From Sphingomonas sp. AX6 (GTDB lineage: Bacteria; Pseudomonadota; Alphaproteobacteria; Sphingomonadales; Sphingomonadaceae): DNA of 64,000 nucleotides. Position numbers and translations under genes: made by a program. Shown piece after piece: positions 47,357 to 55,530 of this stretch. Location of the stretch: assembly GCF_902506605.1 (NCBI RefSeq), contig NZ_LR733979.1, positions 445,468 to 509,467 on the forward strand, in the 5' to 3' direction. Every line of letters starts with the position of its first letter. The stretch's first letter is position 1. The notes below the pieces were generated by a model. It was not told the DNA's origin, did no database searches, and was given only the letters and a program-made list of their open reading frames with translations.

Positions 47357-48484
47357 ATGGTGCACTTGCCCAACATCTCGCCCGACGCCCGCCTCTATCT
47401 CCGGCCCGAGCGGTTCATCGATTCGCCGGTTGGGCGCGATGGCGCGTTTGCTCGGTTGGCGGGCGGGATGGTCTTTCATTCGGGTTATGAGCTGATCGTC
47501 GCCGAGGGCGGCGAGCGACGGGCGTCTGTGGCGGTCGATGTGGCCGATTTCGATGCGGTGATGGGCGCGGTGTCGGAAACGCAGGCGGCGCGGCTAGGCG
47601 AGCAGGTGGCCCGGTTGGCGGCACCGCGACCGGCGATGACGCTGGGGACGCGGGTGCTGCGGTTCGACCAGCCGCAGGTGATGGGGATTTTGAACGTCAC
47701 GCCCGACAGTTTCTCGGACGGCGGCGCACATGGCGACGGTCCAGCGGGTGCGGCTGAGGCTGGCGCGCGCATGGCCGAGGCAGGCGCGGCGCTGATCGAC
47801 GTTGGTGGCGAATCGACGCGACCGGGCGCAGCCACGATGTGGGAAGGCGACGAGATCAAGCGCGTGGTGCCGGTCGTCGAGCGGTTGGCGCGCGGCGGCA
47901 ATCTCGTTTCGATCGACACACGCAAGGCGGCGGTGATGGAGGCTGCGCTCACCGCGGGCGCGGCCATCGTCAACGATGTCGCAGCGCTTGCCTATGACGA
48001 CCGTGCGGCCGAGGTGGTGGCGCGCAGCGGTTGCCCGGTGGCGCTGATGCACTCGCCCGATCCGAAAGACGGCGGGCATGGCGAGATGCCGGGGGGCGAT
48101 GCGTTGCTTGCGGTTTACGATTGGCTGGAGGCGCGGATCGAGGCGGTGGTGGCGAGCGGCGTGGATCGCGCGAAGATCATCGTCGATCCGGGCATCGGCT
48201 TCGGCAAGACGGTGGCCCAGAATCTGGAATTGATGAACGGACTGACGATCTTCCACGCGCTGGGGTGCCCGGTGCTGCTTGGCGCCAGCCGCAAGCGGTT
48301 GATCGGGGCGCTGTCCAACGAAGCGCCTGCGAGCGAACGGCTGGGCGGGAGTTTGGCGCTGGCGATGAAGGCGGTTGAGAGCGGGTGCCAGATCATTCGG
48401 GTGCATGACGTGGCGGAGACGGTTCAGGCGGTGCGGGTGTGGCGCGGGTTGCGCGATGCGGCGCTGACCCAGCGGCTGGGTTAG
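47357..48484 (+). CDS. folP: dihydropteroate synthase with N-terminal extension
   Basis: A 375-aa enzyme joining p-aminobenzoate to the pterin in folate synthesis, the sulfonamide target. The TIM-barrel begins near residue 105 with VMGILNVTPDSFSDGG. Later motifs are DVGGESTRPGA, the IVNDVAAL strand, IIVDPGIGFGKTVAQNLEL near residue 275, and LLGASRKRLIG. The first 100 or so residues (from HLPNISPDARLYLRPERF) are an extension not found in classical FolP and of unknown role. ATG 47357 is followed by a second possible GTG. Confidence 0.94.
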   Translation: MVHLPNISPDARLYLRPERFIDSPVGRDGAFARLAGGMVFHSGYELIVAEGGERRASVAVDVADFDAVMGAVSETQAARLGEQVARLAAPRPAMTLGTRVLRFDQPQVMGILNVTPDSFSDGGAHGDGPAGAAEAGARMAEAGAALIDVGGESTRPGAATMWEGDEIKRVVPVVERLARGGNLVSIDTRKAAVMEAALTAGAAIVNDVAALAYDDRAAEVVARSGCPVALMHSPDPKDGGHGEMPGGDALLAVYDWLEARIEAVVASGVDRAKIIVDPGIGFGKTVAQNLELMNGLTIFHALGCPVLLGASRKRLIGALSNEAPASERLGGSLALAMKAVESGCQIIRVHDVAETVQAVRVWRGLRDAALTQRLG

Positions 48485-48531
48485 GATCGTCGATCGACAT
48501 CCAGCAAAACCAAGGCAAGCCGAACCACGCC

Positions 48532-48637
48532 GTCACCCCGGCCGTAGTGCCGGGGTCCACCAGGCGGCAATCAAATTGCTCCAAGTTTGAACGTGCGCAA
48601 GCGGCTTAGTGGACCCCGGCACTACGGCCGGGGTGAC
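48532..48637. repeat. family A palindrome
   Basis: Left arm 48532-48560 (GTCACCCCGGCCGTAGTGCC and on), right arm 48609-48637 (GTGGACCCCGGCACTACGGC and on). The arms are perfect complements. It lies between folP and the SDR gene, in a 212-nt gap that holds nothing else. Confidence 0.9.
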
Positions 48638-48696
48638 GGGGGCTAGTGGCGTCCCAAACTGGATATCGATCGGCCCTCGTTCGTTTTACGGAAGCG

Positions 48697-49443
48697 TTAC
48701 AGCGTGTAGCCACCATCCGCGACGAGGACGCTTCCCGTGATCAGCGCCGCCGCGTCCGACAGCAGGAACGCAACCTGTTCGGCAATCTCTTCGGGCTTGG
48801 CATAGCGACCCAGCGGGGTGGCCATGGACGCAAGTTCGGCAAAGGCGGCGTCGCGGCCGACTGCCTGCGCGCGGTCCGCGAACATCGGAACCGCGTCCCA
48901 CACGGGCGTTTCGACGCCAGCGGGGGCAATCGCGTTGACGCGAATACGACGGGCGGCGGCTTCCTTCGCCGCGACCTTGGTCAGGTGGATGAGCGCGGCT
49001 TTCGAAGCGCCATAAGCGGCGACGCCGGGTTCCGGCTTGATGCCCGATGCCGACGCGATGGTGACGATCGCGCCGCCGTCGTGGATGGCGCGTAGGCTCG
49101 CCCGCAGCGTCAGGAACGCGCCGTCAAGATTGATGCCCAAGATGCGCCGCCATTCGGCATAGCCATGGGTGGCAATCGGCGATGCACCCGCGACCCCGGC
49201 ATTGACGACCGCGAGGTCGAGGCCCGTGAGATCGATACGGTCCCACAGCGCTTCGTCCGACACGTCGCCAGCGACGCGGTCGGTGGAGCAGTCGAGCGAT
49301 AGCGTGTCGAGGGCGGCTGCGTCGCGGTCGATCAGGATCAGTCGTGCTGCGTCGTGCGTGGCGAGGTGTTCGGCGACTGCTCTGCCGATCCCGGATGCGG
49401 CACCGGTGACGAGTGCGGTTTTGCCGGAAAATGCCTGGGTCAT
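48697..49443 (-). CDS. SDR family oxidoreductase
   Basis: A 248-aa short-chain dehydrogenase. The dinucleotide site is TGAASGIGRA near residues 14-23. The catalytic serine, tyrosine and lysine are in IASASGIKPEPGVAAYGASK near residues 128-147. NAG in VVNAGVAGAS and the C-terminal GSVLVADGGYTL complete the pattern. The Asp at LILIDRD suggests NAD preference. The substrate is unknown. Single gene between palindromes. Confidence 0.93.
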   Translation of the reverse strand: MTQAFSGKTALVTGAASGIGRAVAEHLATHDAARLILIDRDAAALDTLSLDCSTDRVAGDVSDEALWDRIDLTGLDLAVVNAGVAGASPIATHGYAEWRRILGINLDGAFLTLRASLRAIHDGGAIVTIASASGIKPEPGVAAYGASKAALIHLTKVAAKEAAARRIRVNAIAPAGVETPVWDAVPMFADRAQAVGRDAAFAELASMATPLGRYAKPEEIAEQVAFLLSDAAALITGSVLVADGGYTL

Positions 49444-49480
49444 GGCAAGAGGCTAGCGGGTTTTGAAACGACAACCCAGC

Positions 49481-49562
49481 CCGTCTGTGCTGAGCTTGTC
49501 GAAGCACTGTCCTTCTTGGCACGAAGAAAGGCCAGCATTTCGACAAGCTCAATGCGAACGGG
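49481..49562. repeat. family D palindrome
   Basis: Left arm 49481-49517 (CCGTCTGTGCTGAGCTTGTC and on), right arm 49526-49562 (ending AGCTCAATGCGAACGGG). Intergenic copy of the repeat that lies inside the E2 gene at 33272-33366. Confidence 0.88.
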
Positions 49563-49583
49563 GAGGGGTGTGTGGTTCTCCCG

Positions 49584-51008
49584 TTAAGCGACGTGCTGGT
49601 CGATTCCGAGTTCGCCGAGCTTGCGGTACAATGTCGAACGGCCGATCCCCAAGCGACGCGCCACTTCGGTCATGCGGCCGCGATAGTGGCCGATCGCCAG
49701 GCGGATGACGTCAGCCTCGATTTCCTCGAGCGCGCGCAGATTGCCGTCCGAGCGAAACAGCGTGATCCCGCTGGTCGCTGCCAGCGCGGTGCGGCTGCCG
49801 GTGGTGGGACGTCCTTCCGAATGGGCGGCGATCTGGGGGAAATCTGCACGAGTCAGCGCGTCGCCGTCGCACAGCACCGATGCGCGGAACAATACATTGT
49901 GAAGCTGGCGGACATTGCCCGGCCAGTCGTAGCTGGCGAACAGGCCGATGGCTTCGTCGGTAATCCCCAGCGGACGCAGGCCCGGCTGTTTGGCGATCCG
50001 CGACAACAAGTGCCGCGACAGCGCAGGCAGATCGCCGATCCGGTCGCGCAAGGGCGGGATCGTGACCTGGACGACGTTGAGACGGTAGTACAGGTCTTCG
50101 CGGAAGCGGTCGGTTTCCACTTCCTCGATCAGCGTCTTGTTGGTCGCCGCGATGACGCGAACGTCGATTTCCAGGCTACGCCGCGCGCCGATAGGATGGA
50201 TTTCGCCGGTCTCCAGCAGGCGAAGCAGCTTGATCTGCGCCTCGATGGGCATTTCGCCGACTTCGTCGAGGAAGATGGTGCCGCCGTCGGCTTCCTGGAA
50301 ACGGCCGATCTTGCGTTCGAACGCCCCCGTGAACGCGCCCTTTTCATGCCCGAACAATTCGGATTCGACGAGGTTCGAGGGGATCGCGCCGCAATTGACC
50401 GAGATGATCGGTTTCTTGGAGCGCGGGGAGGCGGCGTGGATCGCCTCTGCGATCACTTCCTTGCCGACCCCGCTTTCGCCCTCGATCAGCACGGGCACGC
50501 GCGAGCGCGCGGCCTTTGCCGCGATGGCGAGCGCGGCCCGGAATTGCGGCGATGCACCGACGATCTCGTCGAAGCCCAGCGGATGCGAGAGTTTCTCGGT
50601 AAGCGGGCGAAGTTCGCCGCTGGCACCGCTGCCTACCGCAGCCTCCAGCGCGCCGAGCAGGCGTTCGGGCGCGATTGGTTTAGCGAGGAAATCGCTGGCC
50701 CCCGAACGCATTGCCGAGACGGCTGCGCCGACCGATCCGTTGGCGGTCAGCATCAGGATGGGCAGCATCGGGCGGTTTTCGCGCAATTCGGCAATCAGTG
50801 CGGGCGCATCCGAATCGGGTGCCCAGCTGTCGAGCAGGATCGCGTCGAGTGCCATGCCGTCGGGCGTGCCGAGCGTGGCCAGTGCCTGTTCGGCGTCCTT
50901 GGCAAAGATCGTCCGCCAGGCGCGACGCGCGGCAATTGCGGCGACGAGGCGGCGCTGGGCCGGTTCCTCGTCGATCAGCATCAATAGGCGCTGGCCGTTA
51001 CGCGTCAT
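49584..51008 (-). CDS. NtrC-family sigma-54-dependent response regulator
   Basis: A 474-aa regulator. The receiver (residues 1-125) keeps the acidic pair (LIDEEPAQ), a phosphorylatable Asp in DAILLDSWAP and the Lys in FLAKPIAP. The AAA+ domain has Walker A GESGVGKEVIAEAI, the sigma-54 contact GAFTGAFERK, and Walker B TIFLDEVGEMP. The last 45 residues are a Fis-type helix-turn-helix (GRMTEVARRLGIGRSTLYRK). No histidine kinase is beside it, so its partner lies elsewhere. Confidence 0.93.
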   Translation of the reverse strand: MTRNGQRLLMLIDEEPAQRRLVAAIAARRAWRTIFAKDAEQALATLGTPDGMALDAILLDSWAPDSDAPALIAELRENRPMLPILMLTANGSVGAAVSAMRSGASDFLAKPIAPERLLGALEAAVGSGASGELRPLTEKLSHPLGFDEIVGASPQFRAALAIAAKAARSRVPVLIEGESGVGKEVIAEAIHAASPRSKKPIISVNCGAIPSNLVESELFGHEKGAFTGAFERKIGRFQEADGGTIFLDEVGEMPIEAQIKLLRLLETGEIHPIGARRSLEIDVRVIAATNKTLIEEVETDRFREDLYYRLNVVQVTIPPLRDRIGDLPALSRHLLSRIAKQPGLRPLGITDEAIGLFASYDWPGNVRQLHNVLFRASVLCDGDALTRADFPQIAAHSEGRPTTGSRTALAATSGITLFRSDGNLRALEEIEADVIRLAIGHYRGRMTEVARRLGIGRSTLYRKLGELGIDQHVA

Positions 51009-51160
51009 GCATCCACTTCCCGATTCCGTCCCATATCGAGGCAGTTTTAGACGTGAAGGCGTAAAGACGGGCTTAAACGCAGCGAAGCGCGAGCGGACTT
51101 GAGGGGAAGGGCGGGTCTGGGTAGAGAAGAGGTAAGGTTTTGCAAATTCAGGGGACGATC

Positions 51161-51283
51161 ATGGCCGGTAACGGCAATATGAAGCAGGCCGAAGGCAGCT
51201 ATTCGGGTTTCACCGCAATGATGAAATGGGGCACGATCGCCAGTTTCGCCGTTGCGGCATTCGTTGTCTGGCTGATCGCATAA
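51161..51283 (+). CDS. aa3-type cytochrome c oxidase subunit IV (40 aa)
   Basis: A 40-aa protein matching the alphaproteobacterial aa3-oxidase subunit IV (PF07835-like): a polar start with GNMKQAEGSYSGFTAMMKWG and a single helix IASFAVAAFVVWLIA. ATG 51161 is 6 nt after AGGGGA. The core oxidase genes are not in this window, and it stands 1 nt before the start of pntAA. It is the first gene of the transhydrogenase operon by spacing. Confidence 0.82.
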   Translation: MAGNGNMKQAEGSYSGFTAMMKWGTIASFAVAAFVVWLIA

Positions 51284-51284
51284 G

Positions 51285-52409
51285 GTGCGGATCGCGGTCC
51301 TGAAGGAAGGCGCCGCGAACGAGCGGCGGGTTTCCGCCACACCGGAGACGGTCAAGAAATTCATCGCTTTGGGTGCCGAACTGGCGGTCGAAGCGGGTGC
51401 CGGCGCGCATGCTTCGATCAGCGATCAGGCCTATGCCGATGCGGGCGCGACCATTGGCGACCGCGCGAGCGTGCTGGCCGGGGCGGACATCGTGCTGGGC
51501 GTGCAGGGGCCGGACCCCGACAGCTTGGGTGGGGTGACACCGGGCGCATGGCTGGTCGCGGGGCTCAATCCGTTCGGCGAGCGGGCGCGGGTGGATCGCT
51601 ATGCCGCGCTCGGGTTGGAAGCGCTGGCGATGGAATTCATGCCGCGCATTACCCGCGCGCAGTCGATGGATATCCTTTCGTCCCAGGCGAATCTGTCCGG
51701 GTACAAGGCGGTGCTGGACGCGGCGGGTGAGTATGGCCGCGCCTTTCCGATGATGATGACCGCCGCTGGGACCGTCTCGGCGGCGAAATTGTTCGTGATG
51801 GGCGTGGGCGTCGCCGGTTTACAGGCGATCGCCACCGGACGGCGGCTTGGCGCGCAGGTATCGGCGACCGATGTACGCGCGGCGACCAAGGAACAGATAC
51901 TGTCGCTGGGCGCGAAACCGATCTTCGTCGAGAATGTGAAGGGGATCGAGGGCGAAGGGTCGGGCGGCTATGCCACTGAAATGTCCGACGAATATAAGGC
52001 GGCGCAGGCGGAGCTGGTATCGAGCCACATCGCCAAGCAGGACATCGTCATCACCACGGCGCTGATCCCCGGACGGCCCGCACCGCGCCTGATCTCCGAC
52101 GCACAAGTGGCGAGCATGAAGCCGGGCAGCGTGATCGTCGACCTGGCGGTCGAACAGGGCGGCAATGTCGAAGGCGCAGTCGCGGGCGAAGTGGTCGAGC
52201 GGCACGGGGTCAAGATCGTCGGCCACCGCAACGTGCCCAGCCGATTGGCGGCGGATACGTCGGCGCTGTTTTCGCGCAACCTGTTCAATTTCCTGTCGGC
52301 CTTCTGGGACAAGGATGCGGGGCGTCCGGTGCTGGACGAAGAAATCGGGAATGCCGTGCGCGTAACGCAAGGCGGCAAGGTTGTGAGCGAGCGACTTCTG
52401 AACGCTTAA
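51285..52409 (+). CDS. pntAA: NAD(P) transhydrogenase subunit alpha, part 1
   Basis: A 374-aa NAD(H)-binding subunit (domain I). Hallmarks are the start RIAVLKEGAANERRVSATPE, AMEFMPRITRAQSMDILSSQ, the fold VGVAGLQAIATGRRLGAQVS, DIVITTALIPGRPAPRLIS, and VIVDLAVEQGGNVEG. It starts at GTG 51285, immediately after the subunit IV gene. The complex uses the proton gradient to make NADPH from NADH and NADP+. Confidence 0.95.
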   Translation: MRIAVLKEGAANERRVSATPETVKKFIALGAELAVEAGAGAHASISDQAYADAGATIGDRASVLAGADIVLGVQGPDPDSLGGVTPGAWLVAGLNPFGERARVDRYAALGLEALAMEFMPRITRAQSMDILSSQANLSGYKAVLDAAGEYGRAFPMMMTAAGTVSAAKLFVMGVGVAGLQAIATGRRLGAQVSATDVRAATKEQILSLGAKPIFVENVKGIEGEGSGGYATEMSDEYKAAQAELVSSHIAKQDIVITTALIPGRPAPRLISDAQVASMKPGSVIVDLAVEQGGNVEGAVAGEVVERHGVKIVGHRNVPSRLAADTSALFSRNLFNFLSAFWDKDAGRPVLDEEIGNAVRVTQGGKVVSERLLNA

Positions 52410-52421
52410 ACGGGGGCAGCA

Positions 52422-52709
52422 ATGGACTTCATCTCGATCCTGTCGATTTTCGTGCTGGCCTGTTTCGTCGGCTATTATGTTGTGTGGTCGGTGACGCCGG
52501 CGCTGCACACGCCGCTGATGGCGGTGACCAACGCGATCTCCTCGGTCATTATCGTCGGGGCACTGATCGCGGCAGCCGCAGCCGGGGTGCCGGGGGCCAA
52601 GTGGCTGGGGCTGCTGGGGGTGGTGCTGGCCAGCATCAATATCTTCGGCGGGTTCGCCGTCACCGCGCGGATGCTGGCGATGTACAAGAAGAAGGAGCGC
52701 GCCAAATGA
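52422..52709 (+). CDS. pntAB: NAD(P) transhydrogenase subunit alpha, membrane part
   Basis: A 95-aa membrane part of domain II. It has three helices (SILSIFVLACFVGYYVVWSV, SSVIIVGALIAAAAAGVPG, LLGVVLASINIFGGFAVTAR) and the conserved PALHTPLMAVTNAIS loop. It starts 12 nt after pntAA, and its stop overlaps the next microprotein start as ATGA. Confidence 0.94.
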   Translation: MDFISILSIFVLACFVGYYVVWSVTPALHTPLMAVTNAISSVIIVGALIAAAAAGVPGAKWLGLLGVVLASINIFGGFAVTARMLAMYKKKERAK

Positions 52710-52852
52710 CGGTGCGTAGGCTCGCAGATTGGGGGCGGGCAAACCGGTGGACCTTGGCGCTGATCTTTGTCGTCTTCATGGGTTATCAGATCGGCAAGGA
52801 TAGGGCGCTGCGCGATAATCGTGTGGACGCGGTAGCGGCGGGGGTGCGCTGA
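52706..52852 (+). CDS. 48-aa single-helix membrane microprotein in the pnt operon
   Basis: A short frame between pntAB and pntB. ATG 52706 overlaps the pntAB stop (ATGA), with AAGGAG about 10 nt upstream inside pntAB. The product has a basic N-terminus (TVRRLADWGRANRW), one helix (TLALIFVVFMGYQI) and a polar tail. Its stop is 2 nt before the pntB start. The packing suggests it is really translated. The family is not recognised. It could be a small accessory subunit, but that is inference. Confidence 0.7.
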   Translation: MTVRRLADWGRANRWTLALIFVVFMGYQIGKDRALRDNRVDAVAAGVR

Positions 52853-52854
52853 GC

Positions 52855-54270
52855 ATGGAACATGAAGCGGTGAACCCATGGGTGGCGCTGGCGTATTTGA
52901 TCGCGGGGGTGTGCTTTATCCTGGCGTTGCGCGGGCTGTCGTCGCCGGAGACCGCGCGTCGCGGCAATCGCTATGGCATGATCGGGATGGGGATCGCGGT
53001 GGCCACCACGCTGGTGACGCACGACATCGCGTCGCTGCCCGAGATATTGGTTGCGATTGCAATCGGCGGGGTCATCGGCTGGGTGATCGCGCGGCGGATC
53101 GCGATGACGGCGATGCCGCAGCTGGTCGCCGCGTTTCACTCGCTGGTCGGCATGGCGGCGGTACTGGTCGGGGTCGCCGCCTATCTGAATCCGGGCGCGT
53201 TCGACATTGTCGATCCCGCGACCGGCCTGATCAATGCAGTCAGCGCGATAGAACTGGGGCTGGGCGTCGCGATCGGGGCGATCACCTTTTCGGGATCGGT
53301 CATCGCCTTCCTGAAACTCAACGGCAATATGTCAGGCAAGCCGATCATGCTGCCCGGCCGCCATGTCATCAATCTGGGCGTGATGGCGGCGATATTGGGC
53401 GGGGTTGGCTATTTCACCGTCGAGCAGAGCCCGGCGTTGTTCTTCACCGTCACCGCGCTGGCGTTTCTCGTCGGATTCCTGCTGATCATTCCGATCGGCG
53501 GGGCGGACATGCCGGTCGTCGTGTCGATGCTCAACAGCTATTCGGGCTGGGCGGCGGCGGCGATGGGCTTTACGCTCGGCAATACCGCGATGATCGTCAC
53601 TGGCGCGCTGGTCGGATCGTCGGGCGCGATCCTGTCCTACATCATGTGCCGGGCGATGAACCGCAGCTTCATAAGCGTGATCGCGGGCGGCTTCGGCGGC
53701 GACAGCGGCGGCGCAAGCGGTGGCGGAGAGGCGATCGATCGGCCGTGGAAACGCGGATCGGCAGAGGACGCCGCGTTCCTGATGAGCCAGGCCGAACAGG
53801 TCATCATCGTCCCCGGTTACGGCATGGCGGTGGCGCAGGCGCAGCATGTGCTTCGCGAAATGGCGGAGAAGCTGGAGGCGCACGGCGTTCGCGTCAAATA
53901 TGCGATCCACCCGGTCGCGGGGCGGATGCCGGGGCATATGAACGTGCTGCTCGCCGAGGCGAACGTGCCCTATGAGAATGTGTTCGAGCTGGAAGACATC
54001 AATTCCGAATTCGCGCAGACCGACATCGCCTTCGTCATCGGTGCCAACGACGTGACCAACCCGGCGGCGAAAACCGACAAGACCTCGCCCATCTACGGCA
54101 TGCCGATCCTCGACGTCGAAAAGGCCAAGACGGTGTTGTTCATCAAACGATCGATGGGCGGGGTTGGTTATGCGGGGGTGGATAACGAGGTCTTTTACCG
54201 CGACAACACGATGATGCTGCTCGCCGACGCGAAGAAAATGGTCGAGGAGATCGTGAAATCCCTGGATTGA
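52855..54270 (+). CDS. pntB: NAD(P) transhydrogenase subunit beta
   Basis: A 471-aa subunit with the proton channel and the NADP(H) site. Eight or nine helices fill the first 270 residues (YLIAGVCFILALRGL, AAFHSLVGMAAVLVG, SAIELGLGVAIGAITFSGSV, PVVVSMLNSYSGWAAAAMGF). Domain III follows with VIIVPGYGMAVAQAQ, IHPVAGRMPGHMNVLLAEA, FVIGANDVTNPAAK and IKRSMGGVGYAGVDN. ATG 52855 lies 2 nt after the microprotein stop. A small stem-loop (54265-54284) overlaps the stop. Confidence 0.95.
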   Translation: MEHEAVNPWVALAYLIAGVCFILALRGLSSPETARRGNRYGMIGMGIAVATTLVTHDIASLPEILVAIAIGGVIGWVIARRIAMTAMPQLVAAFHSLVGMAAVLVGVAAYLNPGAFDIVDPATGLINAVSAIELGLGVAIGAITFSGSVIAFLKLNGNMSGKPIMLPGRHVINLGVMAAILGGVGYFTVEQSPALFFTVTALAFLVGFLLIIPIGGADMPVVVSMLNSYSGWAAAAMGFTLGNTAMIVTGALVGSSGAILSYIMCRAMNRSFISVIAGGFGGDSGGASGGGEAIDRPWKRGSAEDAAFLMSQAEQVIIVPGYGMAVAQAQHVLREMAEKLEAHGVRVKYAIHPVAGRMPGHMNVLLAEANVPYENVFELEDINSEFAQTDIAFVIGANDVTNPAAKTDKTSPIYGMPILDVEKAKTVLFIKRSMGGVGYAGVDNEVFYRDNTMMLLADAKKMVEEIVKSLD

Positions 54271-54288
54271 TCCGGGGATCAATCTTTC
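54265..54288 (+). terminator. weak terminator-like hairpin at the end of pntB
   Basis: GATTGAT pairs with ATCAATC around a CCGGGG loop, followed by TTT. The stem overlaps the pntB stop. Short stem and few T, so termination would be partial at best. Confidence 0.35.
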
Positions 54289-54424
54289 GCGATCTCGTCA
54301 AGTCGCTCGACTGAGTTACGCGGTTTACGCGAGTCTGGTCCAAATCGGAGGTATTCGCGCTGGCATCGCGGCGATGAGCCGATAGGTTCGTGCGAACAGA
54401 GCATGAACCGAAAAGGGGCCGACC

Positions 54425-55423
54425 GTGGATCGCAGCGAATGGGGGACGGGTACGCAGGATAGGGTCGATGCGCTTCGCGTGATCGTGGCGAGCGACGACG
54501 CGGCGGCGCTCGCATCGGTGGCGAAGGCGGTGGGGATCGTCGGCGGGCGGATCGTCGCCGAGGTGCCGCTCGATCAGATCGGTGCGCGGTTGGGCGACCA
54601 GATCGCGATCGACCTGGTGGCGCTGGAATTCGCAGGGGCCAGCCCGCGTGTGGTCGATCGCGCGATCGATCAGCTGCTGACCTCTGAACTCGGTGCCGAC
54701 ATCGAGGACGAAGGCGGCGGGGTGCCGGTGATCGCGGCGATCGACGTGGCCCAGATCGACGCGGTGTCGGCTCGGCTGCATGGGCGCAACGTCCAGTTGC
54801 TCTGTGCACCCAGCTTGGCCGAACGCACCGCGGCGATCGTCCATGTCCGCGAAATGCGGGGCGGGGCTGCGCTGTCCGACCTGACGCGCGAAAGTGAATA
54901 TGAGCGGCTCAAACGGCTCGACGAGGATGTTGCGCGGATCGCCGACGCGCTGGCGCGGCTGACTGGGCGCGATCCGGCGGGCGGGCGCGATCAAAACGGG
55001 CAACCACCCGGCGCGACGCTGCACGAGGCGCCCTTGCGCTACGGCGCGCCGCCCGCGGTTCCCGCGACCAACGACCTGGCGTTAGCAGGCAAGGTGCGCA
55101 CCGCGATCAAGGCGCGGCGGATGCGCGACCAGTTCTTCGAGCCAGGCCTATTCGCCGATCCCGCCTGGGACATGCTGCTCGACCTGTTTGCCGCCCGATT
55201 GGAACATGCCCGCGTATCGGTATCGAGCCTGTGCATCGCCGCCGCCGTGCCCCCGACCACCGCGCTACGCTGGATCTCGACGCTGAGCGAAGCCGGGCTG
55301 ATCGAGCGCGAAGCCGATCCCTTGGACAAGCGGCGTGCGTTCATCGGCCTCTCCGAAGGGGCGAGTGCGGGGATGCGAGGCTATGTCGCGGCAGTCGAGC
55401 GCGCAGGGCTGGCGATGGGGTGA
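54425..55423 (+). CDS. MarR-like regulator with degenerate receiver-like N-domain
   Basis: A 332-aa protein of two parts. Residues 1-140 look like a receiver fold (LRVIVASDDAAALASVAKAV, then IDLVALEFAGASP), but the phospho-accepting Asp appears replaced by Glu and the switch Lys is missing, so phosphorylation is unlikely. Residues from about 220 are a winged helix (ARVSVSSLCIAAAVPPTTAL, then LIEREADPLDKRRAFIGLS). The middle has a charged helix (SEYERLKRLDEDVARIADAL). GTG 54425 has AAGGGG about 7 nt upstream. Single gene. Confidence 0.7.
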   Translation: MDRSEWGTGTQDRVDALRVIVASDDAAALASVAKAVGIVGGRIVAEVPLDQIGARLGDQIAIDLVALEFAGASPRVVDRAIDQLLTSELGADIEDEGGGVPVIAAIDVAQIDAVSARLHGRNVQLLCAPSLAERTAAIVHVREMRGGAALSDLTRESEYERLKRLDEDVARIADALARLTGRDPAGGRDQNGQPPGATLHEAPLRYGAPPAVPATNDLALAGKVRTAIKARRMRDQFFEPGLFADPAWDMLLDLFAARLEHARVSVSSLCIAAAVPPTTALRWISTLSEAGLIEREADPLDKRRAFIGLSEGASAGMRGYVAAVERAGLAMG

Positions 55424-55530
55424 GGAGCATGTGACAGCGCGCAAAGAGAAGGGCTGGTGCATTAGGGCGGGATTGCGAATGGTGCAGGTTGAGCCATAAT
55501 TGCCGCGTAGGAAGCGGGAGATTGGGACGA

